NCBI GenBank assembly: GCA_009602735.1
Contig: WELA01003901.1
Span: forward strand, 139,188-166,412
Reading direction: 5' to 3'
DNA: 27,225 nucleotides
Origin: Mesotaenium endlicherianum
Taxonomy: Eukaryota; Streptophyta; Zygnematophyceae; Zygnematales; Mesotaeniaceae
Shown here one piece after another: positions 1-10,015 of this stretch. Made by a program: the position numbers and the translations under genes. Each line of letters begins with the position of its first letter. The stretch's first letter is position 1. The notes under the pieces were generated by a model. That model searched no databases. It was not told the origin of the DNA and was given only the letters and a program-made list of their open reading frames with translations.

Positions 1-829
1 TATGATCCTGAGGGAAGCAGAAAATATTACCGGATCAAGTTTCTCGCGGATGTTGAGCAGTGGCTGGAGAATTACCCAGAACTGCAAGATTACGAGAAGG
101 TCAGGCACACCGGTGCGCTACTGAAAGGCAGTGCCGCACACTGGTGGCTTTACTGGAAGGAAGAGCGTAAGGCTCGGCAACTCGGTGACCCTACGTGGGT
201 AGAGTCTGTCGAGAAGTTGCATGAGAAGTTTGATGTCATCANAAGATGTCATCTACCAGCAGGAGAAAGCTATCTATGCGATGATCTCCCTGACACTGAA
301 GCAAACCACTTCAGTAGCTGAGTTTGCTCAAAAGTTTCAAGAGAACATGATGAAGCAGCCAGATTTGCCAGAACGGTATAGGATAGCATACTTCAGGTAT
401 GGCTTGAAATCCGAGGTCTCTGGTCATTTTGCTGAGAAAAAGTATGAGAAACTGGCTGACTTGATCCAGGATGCTGACGCCTGGGATCAGCAGCAGTTCA
501 ATCACAAGCGCCAGAGTAACGCTTTGGTGTCTAAGATTGTCAAAAAGCCCCACGGTTCCTACAATGCAGTTGAAGGAGACCAGGCTGAGGATAATCAGGG
601 TGATGAATATGAGTATGAGTACAATGCTATTCAGTCTAGAGGTAGAAGTGATTCCTCTCAAGGTGGCTATGGAAGGGGTGGTGGTAGGACTAAGCCGAGA
701 CCAGCCTCAGCGAAATCCACTTGCTACCATTGTCAGCAGAAAGGCCACTACAGAGAACAGTGTCCGGTCAAGCACCTGCCTAAGGTCGAGAGAAAAGACC
801 AGCCTTTAAAAGACGGCAACAGTCAGTAA
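1..829 (+). pseudogene. gag: gag (capsid/nucleocapsid), 3' part, copy 1
   Basis: This encodes the structural Gag protein, which would assemble the cytoplasmic particle and bind element RNA. Bases 1-240 read in frame 1 and correspond to the retrotransposon Gag capsid domain (motifs FLADVEQWLENYPEL and LLKGSAAHWWLYW). At 241-253 the unit GATGTCATC is repeated around an N, adding 13 bases, after which the protein continues in frame 2 to TAA at 827-829. A single CCHC zinc knuckle (CYHCQQKGHYREQC) lies at 722-763 after a Gly/Arg-rich stretch. Copy 2 has a nonsense codon at the site equivalent to about 560, but this copy reads TAC there. The stop falls inside the frameshift stem-loop. The frame break at 241 is probably an assembly artefact, so this gag may really be open. 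Confidence 0.85.
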
Positions 830-846
830 TCCAGTCTACTGACTGT
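805..846 (+). promoter_or_regulatory. Programmed -1 ribosomal frameshift signal between gag and pol, copy 1
   Basis: In the gag frame the codons read CCT TTA AAA, giving the slippery heptamer T TTA AAA at 805-811 (pattern X XXY YYZ). A 7-nt spacer (812-818) follows, then a perfect 10-bp stem: ACAGTCAGTA (819-828) pairs with TACTGACTGT (837-846) around an 8-nt loop. The gag stop TAA (827-829) lies in the stem and loop. The pol frame is open from 784 and is exactly -1 relative to gag. Loop bases 829-835 (ATCCAGT) are complementary to ACTGGAT at 912-918, so a long-range pseudoknot is possible. The geometry matches well-studied -1 sites. Copy 2 has the same arrangement. Confidence 0.82.
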
Positions 847-1642
847 GAGGATGCTAGAGATAGTGAGTCGTCACTAGCTGCCCTCGTAGCAGGTATTATG
901 GGTCCTGCTGAACTGGATTCACTATGCATGCCTGACAAACAGATAAAGGAGACCATCAGTAATATAGACGTCCAGAGAGTGCACACTCTGGATGCTCTTG
1001 TTCCACCTGATGTCCAACATTTCTTTGCTACGTCAGGAGAACAATGCGAAAGTCAGGAAAAGACAGTCCCCCCTATCCTACTGCATTGCATGATTGCAGG
1101 TAGGAAGGTGAGGGCATTTGTTGACGGAGGGGCGTCACATACTTTTATTCACAAGGACTTAGTTAAGCGGCTAAGGCTGCCTACTGTCACCCAAGGGAAT
1201 AGAAAAATATTCCTTGGAGATGCCTCAAGTATCCCGGGAGGAGTTATAACCAAGCCTATTGAGGTCCAGTTAGGTTCTGGCATTGCAGTTCTAACTGAAA
1301 CGCTTACATTTGAGGTACTCAACACTGGCTTTTATGATCTCGTGCTAGGCAGGTCCTGGCTTAATAGACATCAAGCTGAAGTGTGTTGGAGCAGAGGTAC
1401 AGTTAAAGTGAGAGGAGCCAGTGATGGGCAGACTGACTTGGCACCCACCAGTGCTCTTCCTCTTGTCCTGTGTGGATGGCAAATGAAGGAAAAGAAGAGG
1501 CTTCCAGAAGGATGCAAGTTGCTGAATGCAATGGAGTTCGTCAAAAGCTGGAACCAGAAGGAAGACAGAATGTTCTGTCGGCTGCTAAGAGAGGTACCTC
1601 CTCAACCTGAAGAAGTGGTTGAGAAAAAGGTAAGCCCTCCGG

Positions 1643-1821
1643 TCCTGCACGACAGGGTGGAGGCGCACACGTTTTCTTAGTTACTTCAAATTTCCGTTTT
1701 TAGTGTCTTTATTTACTTACTCATGGTTGGTCATCTCACCTTTGGGGAGTTGTGCTGTGCTGTCCCTTGACGTGAAATGTTTATAAAAAACGTCGATAAA
1801 AAGAAAAGAAAAAAAGAGCGG
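1643..1821. mobile_element. 179-bp insertion in copy 1 pol, A-rich end
   Basis: Copy 2 reads continuously from CCCTCCGG to AGCACCC at about 15124, while copy 1 has 179 extra bases at this point. The insert begins TCCTGCACGACAGGG and ends in an A-rich run at 1796-1816 (mixed A and G). It brings a stop codon at 1678-1680 and shifts the frame by two. An A-rich 3' end suggests a short non-LTR (SINE or truncated LINE) insertion, but I see no clear A/B box. At most CGG could be a target duplication. Whether it is an insertion in copy 1 or a deletion in copy 2 is settled by frame: copy 2 keeps pol open across the point. Confidence 0.7.
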
Positions 1822-4792
1822 AGCACCCTACTGCTGCAAAAATTGTTGCTCAGTACACTGATGTATTTAATATGCCTCTAGGACTACCCCCTAAGAGGGA
1901 AGTAGATCATAGGATTGATCTACTACCTGGGAGTCAGCCACCTTGGCAACGCACGTATGGCTTGTCTTATGTGGAGAGCGAGGAGTTGATAACACAGACT
2001 GCAGAGCTTGAGGAAAATTGTTATATTTCTCCCAGTAAATCACCTTACGGCGCACCCATCCTATTTGTTAAAAAAAAGGATGGCAGCATGCGGATGTGTG
2101 TGGATTACAGAGCCCTGAATAGAATTACAGTAAAGAACAAGTATGCTTTACCCAGGATCGAGGACTTGCTGGATACGTTGTCTGGTGCTAAGGTGTTCAG
2201 TAAGATAGATCTCAAGAGTGGTTATCATCAAATCAGAATTGCTGAGGGGGATGAACACAAGACTGCCTTCCGTACACGTTATGGACACTATGAGTTCAAC
2301 GTGATGCCATTTGGACTGACTAATGCTCCTGCTACCTTTATGGGTGCTATGAATGACATTTTCAGACCTTATTTGGATAAGTTTGTGCAAGTTTTCCTGG
2401 ATGATATTTTAATTTTCTCTAAAGATGAAGCTCAGCACACTGAACACTTAAAGAAAGTGCTGGACACTCTGCGGAAAAATCACTTGTATGCTAAAATGAG
2501 CAAGTGTGATTTCTTTAAGGAAAGTATTGAATTCTTAGGCCACATTATCAGTAAAAAGGGCATCAGCGTGGATCCTAAGAAAGTCCAGACCATAAGGGAC
2601 TGGCCAGTACCACAGTCTGTCTCTGAAGTTAGATCCTTCCTCGGGTTGGCTAACTACTATAGGAGATTTATTGAGAATTATTCCACAAAGGCCAGTAAAC
2701 TGACTGACCTTACTAAGAAAGACATCGGGTATGTGTGGGGGGAAGAGCAGCAGGCTGCCTTCCAGACCCTTAAAGATGCCCTTTGTTCTGCCCGAGTGCT
2801 AGCCGTGTATGACCCCAGCAAACCGGTGCAGGTGGTTACTGATGCCTCTGACTTTGCCATGGGTGCTATTTTGTTGCAGCCTGCTGACAAAACCACAAAG
2901 GATGGTAAGGTACGGCAGGAGTGGCATCCTGTGTTGTATGAGTCTATGAAATTTAATCCAGCGGAGATTAATTACTCAGTGCATGATAAAGAGCTGCTAG
3001 CTATCATTCATGTACTCAAACAGTGGAGAGCATACTTACATGGTAAAGCTTTTAAGGTGATTACTGATCATCTAGCTTCGACTCACTTTCAGAAATAGTC
3101 CAAGCTGTCGAGGAGGGAGAACCGCTGGAGCCAGATGCTGGAGCAGTTCCAAGTCCAGATCGACTACAAACCAGGGAAGTTGAATCCTGCTGGTGCACTC
3201 TCTAGAAGACCTGACTTGCAAGAAAGGAACTTTAGTCAGCATGCTGTAGATAAAGTCCTGTGTGCACTCACTTCACTAAAGGTGAAAAAGTCCTTCCTTG
3301 AACAACTTAGGAAAGCCTACCTTTCTGACCCAACATTTGAGCCCAGCCCCACTACTGGTGTGTGTCGTGCTACTGCACTCGGGTATAAGCTTAAGGGAGG
3401 GGTCTGGGTGACTGAAACCACTTCAGGCAGGCTGAAGCTGGTCATTCCTAATAACTTCGAAATAAGGTCTCTCTTACTGAGTCAAGCGCATGACAGTCTC
3501 CTGGGTGGACATTTGGGGCAGGCCAAAACTGTTGGCAAACTGGCAAAACATTATCATTGGGAGGGGTTATTCCGGGAGGTCTTGAAATATGTCAAGTCCT
3601 GTGACCAGTGTCAGAGAAATAAGTCCCGGCACACACCACCCGGAGGTCTCTTGCAACCGCTACCCATCCCAGCGGGACGCTGGGAAACTATATCCATGGA
3701 CTGGGTGGTCTCACTACCAAGAACTGCCAACGGGCATGATTCAATACTGGTAGTCGTGGATAAACTGACAAAAATGGTCATTTTCATCCCCACAACTGTC
3801 AAAGTGACTGCACTCGAAACAGCGAGCCAGTTTTACAACCATGTAGTATGCCAACATGGGCTACCTTCTAATATTATCTCAGACAGAGACTCAAAATTCA
3901 CCTCTAAGTTCTGGTGAGCTTCAATGAGATTAATGGGAGTCAAACAGCTGCTCAGCACAGCAAACCACCCTCAGACTGATGGGCAGACTGAAAGAAGTAA
4001 CCGAATCTGCAAGAGGTGCTGAGAGCATATATTAACAAAAAACAAGATAATTGGGATGACCTATTGCCTCAAATTCAGTTTGCGGTCAACAGTGCGGTGC
4101 ACGCGTCAACGGGCAAGACTCCTTTTGAAGTCAGCCTGGGTAGAGCCCCTATGTCTCCTTTAGATGTACTGGGGGAGTCTTTAACTGACCCGGAAGGGAT
4201 TGACAACCCGGTCTCCCTCCAGTTAACTCGGGAGTTTGCTGACACACTGTCAGAAGTCCAACAAAACCTGCACAAAGCCCAAGAAAACCAACAAAAATAC
4301 GCTAATCGACACCGTCAGGAGCTGACATTTTCTAAGGGCGATTTAGTCAAACTACATTCTCAGCACCTGTACCTCCCTGGTGTGGTCAAGAAAAAGCTTG
4401 GCCCTGTCTGGGTCGGTCCATATTCGGTAGTGCGTCGTGTCGGTCAGAATGCTTATAAATTAATAAGGTCAGCGGACTACAAGGGTTACCCGGTCTTTAA
4501 TGTCTCCTTCCTGGAACCATACATCAAAGGTGATACACTGTTCAGAGGTTGGTAACCTGTCCAACCGGGACCGGTCCCCAATGTCCGGGACGGCAATCCT
4601 GAGGAATATGAGGTCGATGAGATTTTAGACGCTCGCTCGGTCCGTCGATCGTCTAAATATGTCATGAAGTACCTCATCCGATGGAAGGGTTACGATGCCT
4701 CTGGGGACACTTGGGAATTTAAAGATCAGCTGACCAATGCCAAAGGGGCGTTGAAACGGTTCCACCTTCGGGCGGCTGGGGCACCTCCCTAA

Positions 4793-5116
4793 CAGTCATT
4801 TCAGTTGACACGGGAAGGTGACAGGAGGTCCTGTCTCCATATAAGTTGGAGGGGGATGCGACAGTTAGTGACAGTTGTGACGGGCAGCCCACCTTTAAAA
4901 TTAAGTTGGAGGGAGTGGTATTCTCTGATCACCATATTACACACTCAACCCGCGCTCACACTCACTCGCTCTCCAACTCAATTTTCCCTTCTATTCACTC
5001 GCACCAGGTATTCCACACTAGGGACTCTCCCGATCGTGTTCCTCTTCATCAAGGGCACTCAGTAGCGGCAAAACATCACGACTTCACTAACTGCATTGTG
5101 TTTATGATTGAGCAGG
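4793..5116 (+). other. pol-ORF3 spacer with inner hairpins and polypurine-like repeats, copy 1
   Basis: This non-coding stretch begins right after the pol stop. An inverted repeat GACAGGAGGTCCTGTC (4820-4835, 7-bp arms) is followed six bases later by TAAGTTGGAGGG (4842-4853). The same 12-mer recurs at 4902-4913 and again next to the 3' LTR (6855-6866). Close similarity to copy 2 stops just after the first 12-mer, with only short patches shared beyond it. A TTTAAAA run at 4893-4899 could be a weak TATA-like element for a separate ORF3 transcript, but that is a guess. The last 109 bases hold the candidate leader intron. Confidence 0.65.
5008..5115 (+). other. Candidate 5'-leader intron of ORF3, copy 1
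   Basis: The stretch starts CAG|GTATTC and ends TGAGCAG|G, giving 108 nt with GT-AG ends. CACTAAC, a good branch-point match, ends 24 bases before the splice point. The downstream exon would begin one base before the ORF3 ATG at 5117. Copy 2 has the same layout (106 nt, TACTAAC, 23 bases) although the surrounding sequence is strongly diverged. Splicing would place the ORF3 ATG near a short leader. Which upstream exon and promoter are used cannot be told. Confidence 0.5.
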
Positions 5117-6783
5117 ATGACTCAAAAGTCAGAGCTCAAGAGGAAGAGAAGGGTGGAAGAGGCACATGCAGAATACTTGCAGTTCCGTGGAGACATCGAA
5201 TCATCTTCCATCTCCGCTCGGGAATCACAACGACTCCAACAACAGCGGGAGGCACAGAAGAAGAAGGAGGAGAAGGAACAGGCCAGACTGAGGCAGGAAG
5301 AAATGGACAGAAAAGCTGCAGAGGAGGCCAAGAAAGCAGAGGAGGAGAGGCAAGCTGAGGAGAAGCGGAAGCAGCAGGCTGAAGAAGAAGAACAGAGGAG
5401 AATCAGCAGCTACCGCTACACGATGCTGGGCAAGGGCTTTGATCTACTGGAGGAGGCCTTCAAGTATGCCCAGAGAAGTCGCAATGAGTCGCAGAAGGAA
5501 ATCCTCCAGAAGGAAGGGGAGACATCCGAAAACATTGACAAGTATATAGAGGTCGGCACAGGGCTCCTCCTCTACCACGATTACGCCAGGATGGTAGGAT
5601 ATACCAACGGAGAGGCCAAGGCAATGGCCCAGGTGAACGAAGCAGGAGCTGTCTCGATTTCTGGTATCTGGGGGACAGTTAGGGTCATCAGGATGATCCC
5701 CATGGACGCGGACAGCTTCAAGGACTCAACACCCCACAACAGGTTCAAGGCCATGTACAATGAGGTGGAGAGGAGGAGCTGGGAATTCTTGGCCAGAAAA
5801 ACCAGTCAGCTGGACTTTGCAGGGCACTGGTACCCTTGTACTCTCAAAAAGACAGATGCTGTCTTCTTCCAAAGGCCCACTGATTGGCGGTGGATGACCA
5901 TCAACATGAGGGACCAGCAGAATGACAGGGCGACGGATGAGGATTTCCTGACAGACCTAGAGGGGAACATAGTATTGCCCCCTCACATTGCGACTTGGGA
6001 CCCAAGATTGGATGGAGTCAGAGACTGCATGAGCCAAGAGATGCAGGGGGACAGAAGCAGGGCCCGAGAGTCATTCTCCAAAGGGAAGCACGCTTATGCC
6101 AAATGGGCAAGTAAGCAGGGGGAAAAGGACCTCTATGCGGTCCGGACTCAGCAGCCCCCACCAGCACCCAAAAGGGGAAGGTCAGTAGGATATTCTTTTT
6201 CTCGGGAAGAGCTGGAGCAGCTGACAGAAGAGACCCCAGAAGTCTCAGAGGAACCCGGGGACGGAGAGGAGGAGGAGTCAGAGGAAGACGAGGAGGAAGG
6301 CGAGGAGGAGGACACTAGCCCCGCCGTGATCCTGACGCCTGCCACATCCCCTATAAGGGAGAAGACGGGGTTGGCCATGCAGCAACTCGCTGAAGAGGAG
6401 GATATCACTTGGCTGGGGACTGCCAGAGGACAGACCCCATCTCCAGGCAAGGAGACCCAGTCAGACAGGGCAGACAGGAGGGCTGCTCGGGAGATAGCCA
6501 GAGGCCTGCCAGCATCTCCCTCGCAGAGAGGGCATGTACCCTTGGCTCATGTCATGCAACATCCTTCTGGGATGCCGGTATACGTACCTGTCAGTTTGAG
6601 GGCTGCCCAGGAAAAGGCTGCCTCCCTTTAGTTGCAGACTGTCAGGAGGAAACAGCCCAGTTATTGCGTTCTCCGCCGGGTCCTTACACGGAACCCCCTT
6701 CTCTGACAGGCTTCAGAAGACCCCAAGACAGGAGGAGGTCTGGCTCCCCTGAGTATAGGACCTCAGGGACATCTCCCTCCTAA
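5117..6783 (+). CDS. ORF3: extra retrotransposon gene, coiled-coil protein of unknown function, copy 1
   Basis: I recognise no family. The ATG at 5117 is chosen because copy 2 starts at the same place relative to the splice-like AG. The protein of about 555 residues begins with a basic patch (KRKRR). A charged K/E/Q/R coiled coil follows (about residues 40-97). A domain shared with copy 2 contains YNEVERRSWEFLAR, HWYPC, RPTDWRWMT, LPPHI..WDP and FSKGKHA. The rest is a basic spot (PKRGR), a long Glu/Asp run and a Ser/Pro/Arg tail. There is no signal peptide or membrane helix, so it is not an envelope protein. The first frame stops at 6629-6631. Similarity to copy 2 continues in another frame to 6783 (LLRSPPGP versus ILRSPRGP), so a small frameshift lies at about 6600-6645. 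Basic regions suggest nuclear or nucleic-acid contact, which is inference. Confidence 0.72.
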
Positions 6784-6833
6784 GGGCAGCAGGCTGGGGA
6801 TAAGAGGGACAGCACGCTGTTATTAGTGTTAGT

Positions 6834-6868
6834 GTTGTCGAGGCGACAACATGATAAGTTGGAGGGAT
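6834..6868 (+). promoter_or_regulatory. Hairpin plus polypurine tract before the 3' LTR, copy 1
   Basis: The hairpin GTTGTCG-agg-CGACAAC (6834-6850) is followed four bases later by TAAGTTGGAGGGAT (6855-6868), directly against the LTR start TGTAATGAATC. The purine-rich run GGAGGGA is in the place where plus-strand DNA synthesis is primed in LTR retrotransposons. The same hairpin and tract occur in copy 2, although most of the sequence just before them is diverged, which argues that they are under constraint. Confidence 0.75.
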
Positions 6869-7587
6869 TGTAATGAATCAGTATACTGGTTGATATAATA
6901 TTCATTTAAATAATATAGTTAAATAAGTTCAGCTTGCTGAACGTTAGTTAGTATTCAGTCTGCTGGACTTTATTAAATAATCAGTGTAATGACTCAGTCG
7001 GGAGCAGCAAGCTGAAGTCAACTTAGGTCAGCTTGCTAACACATTCCTTGACAGCCAGCTGACTTCCGTACTCGATAGCAGCGAACTGCCTCGGTATGCA
7101 TCTAAGTGTGGTATGCTAGATGAATGGCCAGATGACATCCCTATGATGGATGGCGATTCGGGATGATGGGAGATGGCGGTGGATTTGGTTAACCGAGGTC
7201 CTACCAACGTGGTTAACTCCCGGGTAGGCGGTGCCATCGCACTGATCGTTGAACAGTAAACTCATTCCATGTACATACGCTAGGCATTGCTCTCGAGTTC
7301 GGCATCGGAAACGAGGCCAACTCTCTTGTACAGCTTACTGAGAGAGATCTGAATCCAAGGCGAGAAGCCATTGATACGCACTGTCTTCTAACCTTGCTTA
7401 TGTATGAGTTTACTGATTTGCATTATTGATGCTGGTATACTCTCATTTGACTGACGAGTATTATTCACTGCTAGTGTGTTGTCCTTTGCCGTTTAACCAG
7501 TTAACGGAAAATACCATAAAGATTACTTGCTGATATAAAGATCTTTATTAATTGTTAATCGCCTATTTGGTAAGTCGATTCATTTCA
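6869..7587 (+). repeat. 3' LTR of copy 1
   Basis: This 719-bp LTR begins TGTAATGAATCAG and ends GATTCATTTCA, so it has the usual TG...CA ends. It matches both copy 2 LTRs along its whole length. A TATAAAG at 7534-7540 is conserved in all LTRs here. It lies only about 50 bases from the LTR end, which would leave R plus U5 very short if it is the promoter. GTAAGT at 7570-7575, near the LTR end, is a possible splice donor. Short reading frames on the - strand inside the LTR are repeated only because the LTRs are similar. Confidence 0.9.
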
Positions 7588-7805
7588 CAATCCAACATCT
7601 TCTTGGTCGATTTCCAGTCACTTAAAGAATTTCGCAAGTGGTAAGCAAAGTCATAGATTACCTCATTTGCAGGGAGTACTTTAAGAAGGTCATTGGAGTG
7701 TGCTATCTATGAACGTTTGGTATAGTGTAACAGATAGATAAAGTACTAAGTAAAATAGAATACATAAGTATTTTAAAAGAAGGATGTTTGAACACAAGTG
7801 GGAGC

Positions 7806-10015
7806 TTCATGGAAGAGAGATGGTTTCTTGAAAGTTATGTACGTGAAATTTGTTTACTGTCCTTTTGCCTGAGGCACTGTTCGCACCCTCCTCAGCTATA
7901 TCCAGCTGGTGTCCGGCTTCTTCAATTGTGAACGGGTAGGTAATATGCAAATCAGCGAGTGAAAGCAAGGGAGCATGCTAGATCCGGTGTTCCACCAGAG
8001 CCTTCAGCTTCTCTAACGAAAAATTGAATGTCTTACGTGCCCCGATCTTGGCTTGTCGTAGCTGCGCGATCTTGTTCTCCCCCGGAGTAATCCGAAAGGT
8101 CTGAGGAAGCTTTTTGGCATTTCTTGGTATCTGACGGTCGAGATCCGCTCGCTCGGCAGCCGTTGCGACCATAGTCTTCTCAGGCATCAGCTTCTCGCCT
8201 TTGCAGACGGTTTTCTCTGCCACATCTGCATCATAGTAGACATTAGGTGCATTTAATTATGCAATTGAGCTTTCAACTCAGCGATTTTGGCGCTCATAGC
8301 ATTGTACTTTTGGTTACCCTTGCGGTTATCAGAGCTACCCTTTTCTTTCTTTTTACCCTTGTCTGCTTCTTTTGTAGCAGCATTAGCCCATGGTGGCTTT
8401 AGATTTGGGTTCTTAGACCAACACTCATCTTCTGAGTGTCCCTTCTTGCTGCAATGTGCACATATCTGCGCCTTGCTAGCAGATAGTTGCTTAGCACCCG
8501 GGTACGGACAATCTCTCTTCTGATGTCCTGATTTCCCGCAATTACAACAACCTTCTGCTGTTTCAGCAGTGTTGGCATGCTTAGCAAACTTATTGAAAGA
8601 CCCGCTCTTCTTCTTAAACTGAAAATTAGAGTTGTTGGCCTTAGGCGGAGAGGATTCCTCCCTCCTCTCAGGAGCCATAAGCGTCCTGGAAGCCTCCTTA
8701 TACCACACTCTACCTTTTTTGACATTGCGTGCTATTTCAGTAGCCTCGTTGATGTCCTAGTCAATTCCGCGCTTTGCAGACAGGTGTGGCCTGACTTCAC
8801 GGTCTGTGTCCTTGTCCAAGCACAACAGAAATTTGTCAGCCACTATTCTGGGCTCGTAGCTTCCCGCCTTCTTGGCAAGATCCACCAATCTGGACTTGAC
8901 CTCCATCCCTGTCTTGTTCTTTTGACGGACAAAATGCACATAATGGTGCACCTTAAGACTGCAATCCTCAGGGAATCGTGCTTCAAGCAACTTAAAGAAT
9001 GACGCAGACAGTATTTGGAGTCTAGTTGGTCATCTTCAGCCTCCATATCCCTATGGCTACTGGCCAAAGCTTGCGCATGGCTTGCTTCCGTGGTGGCACT
9101 GTCGCCCTGCTGCCCGTTAAAAGGTGCAGCTCTGCGTGTTACTCGTTCCTGGGCATTGGCAATTTTCTCAGACAGCTCTGCACACACCTTACGCAACTCC
9201 TTGACAGACCCGGCATCATCATTCTAAGTAGCAGCTCTCTGCTGACCCTCAATGAGTTGCCCCAGTGTGTCTGTTAGTTCTTGTGTTAGTGCAGCCAAGT
9301 CTATGCTCTCAACAGGTGCAGCAGGCACGGCTCTTCCTGATGATAAAGCGGACAATCGGGCTTTTGCAGCCTCTTTTTGGATCTTGAGATCCCTAGCCCT
9401 CTTTTGCTCGTCAACCCATTCCCGGGTAAGGTTCTCATCCTTCCGCAATTGACGATAGAGCAACAAGGCGTTCTTGTCCAAGTACTGAACCAGGCTCACA
9501 AATGCAGCAAACTGAATAAAAGATGAATTTTTCCGAATCCTCTCAAAGAAGTCAGCCCAATAGATCTCATCAAACTCTTCGAAAGTGAGACTATTACCAC
9601 CAGTTTGTCCACTGAAACACTTTGTAGACAGCTTGAACTTAGGATTTTCATCCTTATCATCACCAACCATTTCAAATGGTGACAAGGACTCACTGTCTCT
9701 TCCCCACACGTCTTGCTCTCTGCCCAAATCAGGTGCAAAGGCTCGTGTACTATACGAATTCTCACCGTTCGCGGAGATATGGCGAGACTCGTCTCCCAAC
9801 GGTTGCTCACTCCGCTGGTTGTCAGCCTGCTCAGACATCTCACTCCTTTGTAGACTCTGGCTAGAATCAAAACCTTCTTTAGGCTCCACATAATGATAGA
9901 GTCTTCCACTCATCAACCGCATATACACTTGAATTTCTCCAAGTCCCCTTCTAGGTTGAGCACCGGCAGCTCTCACAGGCCTCAATCCCCACTTTGCTTG
10001 GAAAATCTTATTCAC
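7806..10015 (-). pseudogene. gag: Decayed gag-like gene of a second retroelement family
   Basis: Read from 10015 downward. The first part holds an acidic N-terminus and a capsid-like block (KFKLSTKCFSGQTGG, FAAFVSLVQYLDKNALLLY). A charged helical stretch of about 110 residues follows, then a second capsid-like block (FFKLLEARFPEDCSLKVHHY, about 8935-8990). Two CCHC zinc knuckles come next, at 8508-8549 (CCNCGKSGHQKRDC) and 8421-8462 (CAHCSKKGHSEDEC). An unrecognised reading frame continues past a stop near 7978 to about 7806. Breaks: TAG at 9224-9226, a frameshift near 9000, TAG near 8757 and a frame change near 8250. Double zinc knuckles and the capsid-like blocks make a Gag origin likely. 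No protease, RT or LTR of its own is visible, so it is a remnant. It is unrelated in sequence to the + strand gag. Confidence 0.68.

Larger units (their letters stand above)
784..4792 (+). pseudogene. pol: pol polyprotein (protease, RT, RNase H, integrase, chromodomain), copy 1
   Basis: The frame opens at 784 and would be entered by -1 frameshifting at 805-811. The protease active-site Asp is at 1123-1125 in FVDGGASHTFI. A 179-bp insertion (1643-1821) separates protease from reverse transcriptase. RT keeps its motif A Asp (2208, [11 protein letters not shown]) and FLDD (2394-2405). RNase H follows ([15 protein letters not shown] near 2830). Integrase has an HHCC zinc finger (about 3485-3610) and the DDE triad at 3699 (SMDW), 3882 (SDRD) and 3990 (QTDGQTE). 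A chromodomain lies at 4604 to about 4768 (EVDEILDAR, IRWKGYDASGDTWEF) and would target integration to modified chromatin. Breaks: TAG at 3096, TGA at 3915, a one-base deletion near 4005 and TAA at 4553. Relative to copy 2 the catalytic residues are intact, so the breaks look recent. Confidence 0.9.
1..7587 (+). mobile_element. Ty3/gypsy chromovirus-type LTR retrotransposon, copy 1 (5' end outside window)
   Basis: Order on the + strand is gag (partial), protease, reverse transcriptase, RNase H, integrase, chromodomain, ORF3, polypurine tract, 3' LTR. Base 1 corresponds to base 13498 of copy 2, so the 5' LTR, primer site and about 220 codons of gag lie outside the window. The order protease-RT-RNase H-integrase plus a C-terminal chromodomain defines the chromovirus branch of Ty3/gypsy. 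The copy is inactive: gag is shifted at an ambiguous base near 242, a 179-bp insertion breaks pol at 1643-1821, nonsense codons lie at 3096, 3915 and 4553, and one base is missing near 4005. It is in the same orientation as copy 2. The first bases after the element are CAATC, which would be the 3' target duplication if the left flank were known. Confidence 0.93.

Noticed and set aside
1630..1821. The extra segment in copy 1 pol as a spliceosomal intron (GTAAGC at 1630 is a good donor)
   Set aside because: The donor word is present in copy 2, where it is coding. The inserted segment itself does not start with GT and end with AG at the insertion points, and there is no pyrimidine tract near its 3' end.
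6148..6450. Serine-rich antisense frame
   Set aside because: A shadow of the acidic Glu run of ORF3 on the other strand.
5117..6783. ORF3 as an envelope-like protein because of its position after pol
   Set aside because: No signal peptide, no membrane helix and few cysteines; the sequence is mostly charged.
7028..7237. Antisense frame repeated in the LTRs (also at 20466-20672)
   Set aside because: It is repeated only because the LTRs are copies; it has no known motif.
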